64,000 nucleotides of DNA from assembly GCA_012064385.1 (NCBI GenBank), contig QRDG01000395.1, positions 124,001-188,000 of the forward strand, written 5' to 3'. Positions within the stretch are counted from its first letter, which is position 1, and each line of letters begins with the position of its first letter. The notes beneath the pieces were generated by a model. It had not been told where the DNA came from and made no database searches. It saw only the letters and a list, made by a program, of their open reading frames with translations. The stretch comes from Puccinellia tenuiflora. Lineage: Eukaryota; Streptophyta; Magnoliopsida; Poales; Poaceae. The position numbers and the translations under genes were made by a program. Positions 32,392 to 43,235 of this stretch are shown here, piece by piece.

Positions 32392-34292
32392 ACCAGGAAA
32401 TCAATGTAGGGTGTGGTCCAATCTGGGGTTACCAAGCACACCTGAACTGATTCTGCCGACAAAGGGTAATCTTCATCGCCGCTTTTGATGGACGGCTTGT
32501 GAAGGTGATGGAGGAATACGTCTGGTGGCACTGCCTTTTTCTTGGATCCTATTCTGGCCAAGGCATCAGCAGCTTCATTGTCATCTCGGGAGATATGTCG
32601 AACCTCTAAGCCGGCAAAACATCGGCCGAATTCGTCGACTGTTCTTCTGTATTCCGCCATTGTGGGACTCTTCGTGTCCCAACATCCATCGAGTTGCTGC
32701 ACAACCAGGTCCGAGTCGCCATAACAGAGGATGCGCTGTACTCCCAGTTCCTTAGCCATGTGAAGACCGTGTAGGAGAGCCTCATACTCTGCTACATTGT
32801 TGGTGGCATTGAAGTGGATTCGAAGGACATAACTAAGCTTATCACCCTTAGGCGATTTTAGAACTACTCCAGCCCCCGAGCCTTCCTTCATCTTCGAGCC
32901 ATCGAAGTGCATTATCCAGTACTGAGAATCCGGCAAAGGTGTGCTTTCCATCGCCTCTGTCCAATCTGCAACAAAGTCGGCTAAGACCTGAGACTTGATG
33001 GCGGTCCTCGGCTTGTACTGTATGTCGAAAGCTGCTAACTCGATGCCCCATTTGGCTACTCGACCCGTTGCGTCGGCATTGTTGATGATTTCCCTTAATG
33101 GAGCCTTGCTGACCACCGTGACTGTGTGATCATGGAAGTAATGACGCAGTTTCCTGGCGGCAAAGAATACGCCATAGGCTAACTTCTGGTAGTGGGGATA
33201 GCGCTGCTTTGAATCTGAGAATACCTCGCTAATAAAATAGACGGGGCGCTGATCCGGCCATTGCTTTCCCTCTTCCAGGCGCTCAACTACAATGACGGCA
33301 CTGATAACAAAATTTGTGGCCGACAAATAGAGCAAGAGTGGCTCTCTTTCCTTTGGAGCCGCCAAGATTGGAGCATGCGTCAATGTATACTTCAGCGGAG
33401 CTAAAGCTGCTTCTGCTTCCTCCGTCCAGACGAAACTATCCGACTTTTTGAGGAGTTTATACAGAGGCAAGGCTTTATCTCCAAGCCGGCTGATGAAACG
33501 GCTTACAGCCGCAGCGGAACCCGTAAGCCGCTGTATGTCCTTTAGACAAGTCGGCTTCTCGATGTTCTGAATCGCTTTTATCTTTTCCAAGTTAACTTCA
33601 ATTCCCCTTTGGGAAACAATGAAACCCAGAAGCTTGCCTGCGGGTACACCGAAGACGCATTTTGCCGGATTAAGCTTCATCTGGTACTCCCTTAGGTTTG
33701 CAAAGGTTTCCGACAGATCGGCGATGAGGTCGCCACGCTTCTTCGACATGACTGCAATGTCGTCAACATAGACGTGAACATTGCGGCCGATTTGCTTGTC
33801 GAGACACCGCAGCATACACCTTTGGTAAGTAGCACCGGCGTTCTTTAAGCCGAACGGCATCGTGACATAGCAATAATTGCCATACGGCGTAGTGAAGGAT
33901 GTCTTGATTTGATCTGACTCCTTCATCTTTATCTGATGGTAACCTGAATAAGCGTCCAGAAAACATAGAATCTCTGAGCCGGCAGTTGAATCAATGACCT
34001 GATCGATGCGCGGTAAGGCAAACGGATCCTTAGGGCAGGCTTTGTTTAAGCCGGTGAAATCAATGCACATACGCAGCTCCGAGGTGTTCTTCTTTGGGAC
34101 TAGCACGGGATTTGCCAACCAATCAGTGTGGACAACTTCACGGATGAATTTGGTGGCTGTGAGCCTTAGGATCTCCTTTCCAACCGCCTTACGCTTCTCA
34201 GTTCCGAGCCGACGAAGGCCTTGCTTGACCGGCTTCGCGTCCTTGTTGACTTTTAGGGAGTGCTCGGCAAGTTTCCTCGGGACACCTGGCAT
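32392..34292 (-). CDS. Gypsy reverse transcriptase and RNase H
   Basis: Copies the element RNA into DNA. One long minus-strand frame (ATG at 34292) holds RT motifs (LDAYSGYHQI, TSFTTPYGNYCYVTMPFGL, and YVDDI near residue 178) and then RNase H (MHFDGSKMKEGSGAG, NNVAEYEALLHGL, YGDSDLVVQQ, DNEAADALARI). It is uninterrupted for ~630 codons. It stops being gypsy sequence at 32392, where the nested copia LTR supplies the last ~50 codons of the open frame. It is part of a gag-pol polyprotein, so the ATG is not a true start. Confidence 0.92.
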
Positions 34293-34355
34293 GTCAGATG
34301 GTGACCAGGCAAATATGTCCCGGTTCTCACGGAGAAACTTGACGAGCTCGCCTTC

Positions 34356-35078
34356 CTATTTGTCGTCGAGATCGGTGCCGATGATGGCCTCCTTTGTCGG
34401 ATCCTCCTTTGAGAGCTTGATTTTCTTGGTGTCGTTCTTTGGCTTGAAGCTTGAGTCGACTTTAGAGGATGGCTTTTCAGTTGCCGGCATCTCATCAGGA
34501 CCAATTGTTTTCTTGAGGTCCTCCAACTCCTCCCTGCAGATTGCTTGTTCAGCATGGACGGCATTGGAGGCCTCGCATTCCTTGGCTTTCTTGAAGTCTC
34601 CCCTAACTGTGATGGCGCCATTGGGTCCCGGCATTTTCAGCATGCTATAGATGTAGCAGGGGCGAGCCATAAACTTGGCGAAAGCCGGACATCCAAAGAT
34701 TGCATGGTATGCACTTCTGAAGGGAACCACCTCAAAAGAGACGTCCTCAGTCCAAAAATTATCGGCTTCACCAAAGGTGACCTTCAGGGTAATTTGCCCC
34801 ATCGAGGAAGCTTGTCGTCCCGGCACAATCCCATGAAACTTCACAGTACTGTGGGTGAGTTGTGACTCGGAAATACGCATCCTCCTTAACGTTGCAGCGT
34901 AAAGTATGTTGATACTACTGCCGCCATCCATGAGAACCTTTGTCAACTTGTACTTGTCGACTATTGGGCTGACGACTAAGGCGTAGGTGCGTTTTGCAGG
35001 AACTCTATCCGGGTGATCGCTGCGATCCCATGTGATGGGTGTGTCGGACCAGTCCAGATATTGAGGAACTGCGGGCAC
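34356..35078 (-). CDS. Gypsy aspartic protease region of pol
   Basis: Cleaves the gag-pol polyprotein. The active-site segment KVLMDGGSSINILYA appears early in the frame, followed by FGCPAFAKFMA and a lysine/glutamate-rich linker toward RT. It is separated from the RT frame by a stop near 34355 and a one-frame change, so the polyprotein is broken here. Confidence 0.85.
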   Translation of the reverse strand: MPAVPQYLDWSDTPITWDRSDHPDRVPAKRTYALVVSPIVDKYKLTKVLMDGGSSINILYAATLRRMRISESQLTHSTVKFHGIVPGRQASSMGQITLKVTFGEADNFWTEDVSFEVVPFRSAYHAIFGCPAFAKFMARPCYIYSMLKMPGPNGAITVRGDFKKAKECEASNAVHAEQAICREELEDLKKTIGPDEMPATEKPSSKVDSSFKPKNDTKKIKLSKEDPTKEAIIGTDLDDK

Positions 35079-35293
35079 TGTAGCGTTGAGTTCTCGCCAT
35101 GCCGCCTTTCTTTGCGTGAAGAATCTGTTGCCAGGTTGACGATGAGACTTTCGGCATGCTTAGGGAATTTGCTGCCTTTTTCTTTGGAGGCCGCATCATC
35201 CGACTCTGAAGCAGCTTCCTCCTTCTCTTTGTCGTCCTTCCTGGATTTGCGCTTGTTCCTTGACTTGCCGGCTTTGGGGTCCTTGGCGATGTC

Positions 35294-36170
35294 TCAATTA
35301 ATGTGGCATTGCTGGAGCGTGTGGGAACTTGTCCCATCTGGCCTCAGATGATGGACACAGGGGTTGTGTTTGATGTCATCATACTTCACTGCTGGTGGCC
35401 GGGATGATTGCTTATTTGCCGGTTTCTTGCCTTGCCATTTGCCATTGCTTGAACCACCCTTTCCAAAGGTGGCAACGACCTCATGAGAAGGGCCGGCTTG
35501 GTCTTCAACCTTCTTTTTCCCGGACTCACGTCGGCGGCTTTCGGCATCCTCCCTGTTGTCATCATCAGCGGCGGCGTACTTGTTTGCACAAGCGAGTAAG
35601 CCCCCCAAAGTTTCCGACTCGTCACTGTAGATCATGAAGCGGAAAGTCGTCCCCTTCCTCAGAGATTGCTTGAAAGCGTGGATCGCCTGAGTTTCTGAGA
35701 CGCCTTCACAAGCGTTCTTGATTTCGCTCCATCGTGAGACGAACTCACGGCTAGACTCGTTCCTTTGCTGCACGCACCGCTGTAAGTCGAAAATCGACTT
35801 TGGGCGCTTATATGTGCCCTGGAAGTGCTGGATAAAAACACGCTTCATATCACTCCAGGTATGAACTGTCCTTTCGGGCAGGCCTTCAATCCACATGCGT
35901 GCCGTCCCGGTTAACATCAGGGGCAAGAATCGCACTGCCGAGTCGGCGCTGCCTTGATATATGTCGCAGGCACTAACGTAATCTGAGAGCCAGGTCTCAG
36001 GATTAGCCGTACCGCTGTACTTCTCAACCATCTTTGTTACGTTCGACAAAGTGGGAGGTAGGATTTGCTCTCTGATTGTTCTGCCAAAACACTTGGGGCC
36101 GAGGTATTGGGCATCTCTGGCCGACTTCCTCTCCTCGATTAGGCTTCGAACATCATTGGCTGGTGGCGGT
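35294..36170 (-). pseudogene. Gypsy gag (capsid, retrotransposon gag PF03732 type)
   Basis: The core reads NPETWLSDYVSACDIYQGS, MLTGTARMWIEGLPE and VFIQHFQGTYKRPKS, the classic gag capsid region that packages element RNA. It ends at a stop at 35294 in a cysteine/histidine segment (C..H then HTLQQC). The ORF starts at 36049 but similarity reads back to about 36170 through a frameshift from the 617-codon frame upstream. Confidence 0.87.
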
Positions 36171-37812
36171 TTAACAACCGACTTTTCTTGTCTTGGTTCT
36201 TCCCTGTGACGGCTTTGGCTTGCCCGGCTTGCATTACGCGGAGGGCTTGGAGTCCTTTGTCGTCGTGGAGGGGTATGTATTTGGAAGTGTTATCTCCCTC
36301 TTTGCGCGGTGGAGGCGGCGGTGGAGGTGGCATATGACCTCTGCTTCCCTCCCTTCGGGGTTTATTTTCCCCTTCACGTCGTCGCTCCTGACGGGGTGGA
36401 GCCACCTTTTCCGTGCGAGGATCCTCCCTTCGCTCTCGGCTCCGATGCTCTTCCTGACCCGCTTCACGATGGCGTGAAGAACCTGTCCGGGATTCCGCGC
36501 CTCTAGGCTGCTTGTCCTTCGGGTCCTTGCTGCCCTTGTTGTGACTGCTTGAGCCGGCCGGGTCGTCATCTGGGTCGGCAGGGGCAGCAGCCATTGGCTT
36601 GTTAGCGGTTGACTTGCAAAGGCGAGAATCATCAACGAGCCGCCCTGTTTTGACTTGCGAATCATTCTGCTGCTGCTGTGCAACCTCCAGTAGATAATCC
36701 AAATATTTAAGCCGAGCATCACGATCCAGGGATTTGTCGAACATGACCTCCTGGGCAGCCTCCATATTTTTGGCTGGGGTATTGAAGTAACACAGATTTG
36801 TCACCGGGTCACGTCGGTGGTGGTACTTCCTCCAGACTGAATCTACATGATCGGCTTCCCACTTGCTACGGAAATCCAACCTCTTATGCAGGTTCTTATC
36901 ACGAGCCGGACGGAAAACATCGTCAGCCCCCTTTTCTCCCTGCTTTCGGATGAACTCCGTTTCCTTGTTTGTGAGCTCAACTTCACGCTCTACTATCTGG
37001 GCGGCTTGCTCCTCCAGTAGGGCGCGGCGCTTCTCAATGTCGTCTAGCGATGCGTTTGGAGGGAGTGGCGTCAATAGTTGCTTGCAGCTTGCCATCTTTC
37101 TTTCGTGCTCCCTCTGCGCCGCGTCGCCGGTCTTAGCGTCGATGTCGTCTCCTCCAGCCGGCCTTCTGTCTGCCCCCTTTGATGGAGCCAGTGGTGGCAC
37201 GAAATCAACCTTGAGATTTCCGGCTTGCGGAGTTTTTTCTTCGCCATTGGCGGTTTTCGAGGTGTTGGGGTCGGCATTAGGATCCGAGATGTTTCCCATC
37301 AAGACCTCGACAGGGCGTCCCAAGCAGGACGCAACCTTCCGACTGAAATCGTCGGATTCTCCTTCGGACTCAGGGTCTTGCTCCATAGGAGCTGTGTCCA
37401 CTGATCCGGCTTCTGAATCTGCCTCCATCTGTAAGGCAGGGAGGATTGACTCAGGTAGTGTCGTCGACTCATTTGAGCCGGATTCTCCAGCCATGCCGAC
37501 GAAGTGGTAACCCGGCGCCGCCCCTGAGGTTGCGTCATCTTCGGAGTCCTCATCGTCAGCATCAAACGCTAGATCCAGATCAGCTAGCTCCTCAGAGTCC
37601 AGATCCGATCCGTCTTCAATGTTGTAGGGGTGGGTGGTGGGCAAACTCGATGTGAAACCGAGATCGTCCAAAGCTTGGGCGGTGAAGCCGACGAAGATGT
37701 CAAAGCTGCCGATGGAGATAGTGGACCAGCCAGTGGGATCCTCCTTTGCCGGCGTCCAGAGGCCATCGTTGAAGACGTGGCCGGCTCCTGATTCGTCGAA
37801 GTAGCTCACCAT
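36139..37812 (-). CDS. Gypsy gag, N-terminal region (unknown function)
   Basis: A long open frame from an ATG at 37812 (it is also open back through the LTR to 37992). It is acidic and serine-rich in the first half, then charged with RKQGEKG and DFRSKWEADHV-type segments and a KP/RR-rich C-terminal part with a proline run near 36310. Such long N-terminal extensions occur in grass gypsy elements with gag downstream. I do not recognise a domain. The frame ends just where the capsid frame begins. Confidence 0.65.
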   Translation of the reverse strand: MVSYFDESGAGHVFNDGLWTPAKEDPTGWSTISIGSFDIFVGFTAQALDDLGFTSSLPTTHPYNIEDGSDLDSEELADLDLAFDADDEDSEDDATSGAAPGYHFVGMAGESGSNESTTLPESILPALQMEADSEAGSVDTAPMEQDPESEGESDDFSRKVASCLGRPVEVLMGNISDPNADPNTSKTANGEEKTPQAGNLKVDFVPPLAPSKGADRRPAGGDDIDAKTGDAAQREHERKMASCKQLLTPLPPNASLDDIEKRRALLEEQAAQIVEREVELTNKETEFIRKQGEKGADDVFRPARDKNLHKRLDFRSKWEADHVDSVWRKYHHRRDPVTNLCYFNTPAKNMEAAQEVMFDKSLDRDARLKYLDYLLEVAQQQQNDSQVKTGRLVDDSRLCKSTANKPMAAAPADPDDDPAGSSSHNKGSKDPKDKQPRGAESRTGSSRHREAGQEEHRSRERREDPRTEKVAPPRQERRREGENKPRREGSRGHMPPPPPPPPRKEGDNTSKYIPLHDDKGLQALRVMQAGQAKAVTGKNQDKKSRLLNRHQPMMFEA

Positions 37813-37900
37813 GCCGACCGCGATGGTGTCACCGACTCCGCCTGCATCTCCTGGACAGATCGAAACCCCAGAGGTCTCCTGCCCCACGGTGGGCGCGAAC

Positions 37901-38397
37901 TGTCGTGGTATTGTCGAATCTAGCCGCGGCAGGGGTGCCATCGAGCTAGGTAGAGAGAGGGGTTTTGGAGTTGTGGGGTGATCCGGCGACATAGAGGCGA
38001 GTTTACCTAGCTTCGGATCTCACGTCGGTGGCGAGATCCTACGTGCTGCTATAATTCACTATAAGGCAATATCGCCGAGTTACAGTGGATTGAGGTTGAG
38101 ATTGTACGTGCCCTTAGGCATCCCAGGGGCCGGCTTATAAAGGCGTCCAGACCCCTGGGCTTACAGGAGGAAACCTAACCGACTAAGAACTGAGTCCTAC
38201 TCTAACCCGGCTTGGGGCTTGCCTTGTGGGCTAAGTCTTCTGCAATGCGGGCCGGCTTCTAGAGTCTTCCTTTAGCCGGATGGGCCTCCCGTGCTTCAGC
38301 ATACTGGGCCGCCCGGTAAGCCGGATTCGGCTTACCACCACTTTGGGCCACCCTGGTCTGCTGGCTTTTAATCTTCTCTGTGAGGACCCCTGTTCGG
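37901..38397 (-). repeat. 5' LTR of the gypsy element, outer ~12 bp missing
   Basis: Matches 18720-19218 almost exactly and then diverges after TGTTCGG where the 3' copy continues CATAACCCCAACA. The adjoining 38398 onward is CACTA sequence. Confidence 0.9.
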
Positions 38398-38515
38398 AGC
38401 AAACACAATCACATCTATATAGCATGTTTAGAGCTACGAAAACAGAAGATATAAACATCACCGTTCAACCGAGATAAACATCTAGATGGCACAATTACAT
38501 AAGAATAATGCAAGT

Positions 38516-39130
38516 AATTCCAATTAATTTTGGGTCTTGCAAAGCCCAATATTCTTAAATTCAGTTAGGACATGTCTGCATGCAATCTACATGTGGAACC
38601 TTCCATTTCTGAACCTTAAAGCAAACATATGAGTTTACTGAAGAGAATAACTGCAGAAGGACATCACTTGCACTAGAAGGATCAAAAGAAGAATAAATTA
38701 TGTGGTGACCTGTACATGATTATGGCGCATAGAGGAAATGAAATGACAAAAATCATGTCGTGTTATAAGTTGATGATGGATAGGTATTACCACAAGGCCT
38801 TATTCTGATAATTCAGCAGAAAAATGGAATTCCAATTATTTTTGGGTCTTGCACAGCCCAATATTCTTAAATTCAATTAGGACATGTCTGCATGCAATCT
38901 ACAGGTGGAACCTGCCATTTCTGAACCTTACAGCAAACATATGAGTTTACTGAAGAGAAGAACTTCAGAAGTACAACAATTGTACTAGAAGGATCAAAAG
39001 CAGAATAACTTATGTGGTGACTTGTACATGATTATGGTGCAGATCGGAAATGAAATGACAAAAATCATGCCATGTTATAAATTGATGATGGATAGGTATT
39101 ACCTTTCCAATTCAAGGCCTTATTGTGCAA
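38516..39130. repeat. 312-bp tandem duplication in the CACTA
   Basis: The segment beginning AATTCCAATTA.TTTTGGGTC at 38516 recurs at 38828 with about 93-95% identity, including CATGTCTGCATGCAATCTAC and CATATGAGTTTACTGAAGAG. Confidence 0.88.
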
Positions 39131-41754
39131 CCCAGTAGCCAAAGATCACTCATGGTATCTTTCAAGCAAGCAACAGGATGCCCAACAAATGCACACGATA
39201 CCCATTCTTCTAACACCTCAAACCCACAATATTGTCCTTGAACCATTAACACAGAAAGATGCATGCATGTCTAGCACTATGCAGAAGCAGTCTGCATAAC
39301 AGTAAGACAAATCACGTGGTTACTTAGTTAGTCAAACCATGTAAAACAGACAAATTCTTCTATAAATTAGCAAAAAATACATGTAAACGAAGCATTAGCA
39401 CATTAGGATTACTTTAGGCTTTAATACAAGTTATTGATTACAAATTTTATGATCTACTAGTAATTGGTCATCATGTTCTGTTGTAGAACATTAAGCAAAT
39501 TGAACAGCAAAACTGCAAAAGGTAGATCTCAGGAGAGCAACAAATAAAGTTTACTATAAGACTCTCCTTTCGTCGCTACTACTTATTGCACTACAGCACC
39601 GCAGCTCTTTAGTCATCAGTGATACAATACATTCAGATTTATAAAAGTCATTACATAACCTGAACATGTTTCATAGAAGCTAAAAATGGGAAATGGTAGT
39701 TGTCCCTCCCTAAGCATATTTAAATTTGTGTTAGCCCCACAAAGCTGACGTTTGGACAATGTAGGTAATGACAATTACACAAATAGATAAACTAAGGCTA
39801 GCTGGTTTCTAATAGTTGACACCATTCGAATCTAATGATATTTCTATTTGACAACTCTGGACCAAACAAGTGAATCAAACCTCGCACGAGAATTTTATTT
39901 CATAATTTTCAAGATAAAGAACATTTATTTTCTGTTTGTAAATTGAATATGGATCAAGTGGAGAGATGACAAAGAGACTAAGAGAGTACCCCATTTAAAC
40001 ATTTATTTCTACTGAACGAAGTATCCTTTATCGATTATGAATCATGTTGCAAAGTCATGGAATTTATAAATTGGTCCCACGCATTGATATAGAGAGTAAT
40101 GTATCATCACTATGGAAACACACCTTTCCTCTAGTTTGAGCTTTGTTCCTTATGTTGTTGTACTTAGAATTACTTCTGAACTAAACACACACATACTTGA
40201 TCCTTTTCAATAATAACTAATGTAGAAGATACAGTCTGAACTTTTTTGATGGTTTTATCTATTTCTAATAACATGTGTTCCCTTTCTTTTCTTTTAGAAT
40301 TTAAATATGCTGTTAATCCCCTTGCTATATGCCAGACTCGCACACAAGATAAACTATAGGTCAATTTTAGATGAATATGTTACAGAAATAAAAAAGAGCC
40401 AAAAGTTGAACTAACCTATGGTCAACTGTTGAGCCACCGCATAACTTCAATTAGAAGCAAGCAAATAAGGAGAACGATTACTGAGTAGCAAATCTAAGAA
40501 AGGTTAGTATAGTGCAAGTGTCTGCAATGCCTTCAGAAGTGACAAATTAAGGGCTACAAATGTACCATGCATTGGAAATGAAAACCTGCCCCTGCATCTT
40601 GCAATTTTCTGATGCAATACTGCAATCAGTGTATCTCACAAAACCATAACCAATACTTACCAATTTCAAAGCAATTCTGTCAAAGTTCTCTCTTTTAACT
40701 GAAACTCCAATATCAAAGTTTTCACAGAAGAGGGAACTACAAATGTGCACTGCCTGACAAGTGTGTAGCACACAAGGGTCCTCACTCCAATCAAGCATGC
40801 ATATCCCATTTTCTCACAATGTTCACACCAAATAAATATACATGATGCAAAACAAAGAGATGCATGTCTCAGTCAGGTGAGAGTGATCACCTGAAAAGGC
40901 TCATGAGCAATGTAGGCTTTGACTTCCTCAGATTTCACATCATTGCTCAATGTGCCTGGATGTGCCTTCATGAGCTGCTCCATGTGCCTTCATAAACAAA
41001 TTCAGAGCAACAAAGTTCAGTGTTAACTCAATAGTAGCATTGCTCCCCGTAAAAAAATCCTAGTATCACGAATCAGCAATCCAGTATCAGGAATCAGGAA
41101 TCCAACAATGTTACTTACTGTATGTAAATATCGTAACCATATACCAGTATCAGAATCTAGCACCAATAATCAATTTAGCACAAGCATTGCTGAAATGCTA
41201 CTCACTACATGCAAGAATCTAAATATGCAAAAATCCTCACAATATAATAGTATGAGGAATCCATCACCAACATCAATGTTAGCAAAAGCATTGCTGCTCA
41301 CTTACATGCAAGAATCTAAGAAATATATGAATAAAATTGAATTTACAAAATAAACGTAATGTTAGTTGACTCAATAATGCCAGGATCCCAATATGTAATC
41401 ATACCAAATAACATTCAACAGGTTTTTACTGATACGAACGTATAAATAGGATCTGCTCTAAACTAGTGTCTGAGACAGTGCGACAAAGTACGCAAGCTTG
41501 CACATGTTACCATTTGCAGACCTTTGTTATACAGTTGTTTTCTAGTGCATCTAGTTGTCAGACAGCATAAGTGTACCAATATGCCAAGCTGAGATACAAT
41601 ATGCATCTAATTGTCAGACAGCATAACTGTACAACTTTAAGTGATATACAATTATTCAGAAACGTTGAACAAGAAGTCTATACTTGGAGAAACATTGCTG
41701 ATTGACAGTAGAAAAAAAGAAGTACCTTGTGTACTGTACTTAGTAGTACAATAC

Positions 41755-41805
41755 CTGTAACGGTCTTGAGTGTGTCTACACGAACAAACCTCGGCTTTGG
41801 TTTGA
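41755..41805 (-). pseudogene. 51-bp exon resembling NSUN5-type RNA methyltransferase
   Basis: On the minus strand an exon lies between TTTGTGCAG and GTATTG and codes KPKPRFVRVDTLKTVT. PRFVRVNTLK is a conserved segment of NOP2/Sun (NSUN5-like) rRNA cytosine methyltransferases. Only 16 residues support this and neighbouring exon-like pieces do not match the family, so it may be a captured exon or chance. Confidence 0.3.
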
Positions 41806-42487
41806 CTGCACAAAGAAGAAAGGGTGAACAGAATTGCATGCATATAATTTTATTAGCAGCATCTAATTTACTTATAATGAGGATATCATGTCACTGCTAT
41901 GTAATCAAGCAAGGGCACAACAGCAGTTGTGGTAAACATATCAAAGTCTCGGGTAGACAATAGCACAAACACCTGGTGAGCAACCAGTTATACCTATGTC
42001 ACAGTTCAATCAAACAAGAATTACGGATACATGGAGAGGAGGATGTGCGCCTCACCTGCGCGGCGGCAGCGAGGTGAAGACAGCGAGGTTGCGGAGGGGC
42101 TCGAGGTAGAAGCTCTTGCTCGATGCGGAGGAGTAGGAGCACGGCAGGTCGACGAGGGGAAGCAGCCGGAGGCGCGGGAGCCAGGGAGCCGCGCGGGGTC
42201 CAAGGTGAGGCCGAGGCGACGCGGTCGAGCAGGGGCTCGAAGAGGGATTCGCTGATGCCGATGAAGAGCATCCGGAGGCGTGGGTGCATCGGAGCCGCGC
42301 TAGCTACCCAAGCCATGGCGGCTAGGGTTAGCCTTGGAGTTGCGTGCAGGCATGGAGGAACGAATCGACGGCGGGGAATCGGTGGAGGGGGTCGAGGCGG
42401 AGCGGGAACCAGGAGGCGGGCAGCGCCGGATCTGGCTATCTCCGGCCAGAGGGGCAGGTGGCGACGGCGGCGGCGTTTGATGCAGGG

Positions 42488-42489
<2 letters not shown>

Positions 42490-42544
<55 letters not shown>

Positions 42545-42550
42545 ACGAGA
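42490..42550. repeat. (GA)n microsatellite
   Basis: About 55 bp of GA repeats with one GG and one AC interruption, in the presumed 5' leader of the minus-strand gene. Confidence 0.95.
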
Positions 42551-42829
42551 AAGGGGATCAAGAGCGAGATGTGTCTCACGTTTGGGAACTACGAGATATA
42601 GGTAGAAGACATCGGACATATGGACTATTTTGTCTAACTTAAATGTTATAAGGGGTTTTCTTAAAAATCTATGACCATTATGGATACGGATCAGGCAATT
42701 GTGGCACTTGCTAGCTGTCGTAAATTAGAGCCTGATTAACGATACTACTGGTAACTGCCGCGAATTAGATCAGGATTTAGCGGCACTTTTGCTAACTGTC
42801 GTGGATTAAACTGCAATCGTTAAACATTG

Positions 42830-43161
42830 CTGGCACTTTTTGGAAGGTGCCTTCTATGGACTAATCTTAGGAGGCACTTTTAATTAGTGCCTCTAAATGA
42901 TAGTTATTGGAGTCACTATTCAACAGTGCCTCTAAATGAATACTATCTGAGGCATCTAAAAGTGCCTCAAATAGTAACATTTGAGGCACTTTTGATTAGT
43001 GCCTCTAAATAAATACTTTTTGAGGCACTATTTCTAAACTGTTGTTAATTACTAAATAATTTGAGGCATTACTTGTAAAAGTGCCTCCAAAAATAAACAT
43101 CAGAGGCATTTTCAAATGTGTCTTTAGGAAAGTGCCTCGAATTCAAGGATGTGACATAGTG
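42830..43161. repeat. Right subterminal repeats and terminus of the 25.5-kb CACTA
   Basis: GAGGCACTTTT / AGTGCCTC units recur about ten times in both orientations and the element ends at TAGTG 43161. The last unit leads into GGATGTGACATAGTG, the inverted match of the left end. Confidence 0.9.
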
Positions 43162-43235
43162 GATGTTAACCCTCACAGTCAGCCACCACCAGAAGGTGGG
43201 ACAGAAGTGACGAAAATCCAGGATAGCCTCCATTG

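Larger units (their letters stand above)
18720..38397 (-). mobile_element. Gypsy LTR retrotransposon (minus strand) with antisense spliced gene
   Basis: LTRs lie at 18720-19228 (3') and 37901-38397 (5', lacking its first ~12 bp). They differ at about 4 sites plus one indel in ~497 bp. Gag, aspartic protease, RT, RNase H and integrase follow in gypsy order from 38 kb to 23.5 kb, interrupted between RNase H and integrase by a copia element (24508-32391). An extra gene on the opposite strand (19616-22966) lies between integrase and the 3' LTR. The primer site lies just inside the 5' LTR near 37885-37900 (minus strand GTTCGCGCCCACCG). No matching 5-bp target duplication was found because the outer edge of the 5' LTR is lost. 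Confidence 0.93.
38398..42829 (-). other. Right part of the 25.5-kb CACTA, exon-like pieces on the minus strand
   Basis: AT-rich sequence with several minus-strand open pieces bounded by splice signals: 42049-42317 (ATG at about 42317, GC-rich, MLFIGISESLFEPLL), 41755-41805, about 40890-40990 (MEQLMKAHPG, donor GTGATC), about 40676-40800 (NFDIGVSVKRENFDRIALKL, donor GTAAGT) and about 39117-39262 (CAFVGHPVACLKD). With 18246-18719 they could form one antisense gene running across the element. Only 41755-41805 resembles a family I know. Host gene capture or an unknown CACTA gene are both possible. Confidence 0.4.
17679..43161. mobile_element. 25.5-kb CACTA element carrying nested retrotransposons
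   Basis: The left end CACTACATCACATCCT at 17679 and the right end (minus strand CACTATGTCACATCCT, ending 43161) form terminal inverted repeats. Target duplication GAT lies at 17676-17678 and 43162-43164. Subterminal GAGGCACTTTT / AAAAGTGCCTC arrays flank both ends (about 17695-18035 and 42830-43161). Own sequence is about 1.0 kb at left and 4.8 kb at right; the rest is the gypsy insertion. No TNP2 or TNPA domain was found, so it is non-autonomous; it holds exon-like pieces on the minus strand instead. Confidence 0.92.
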
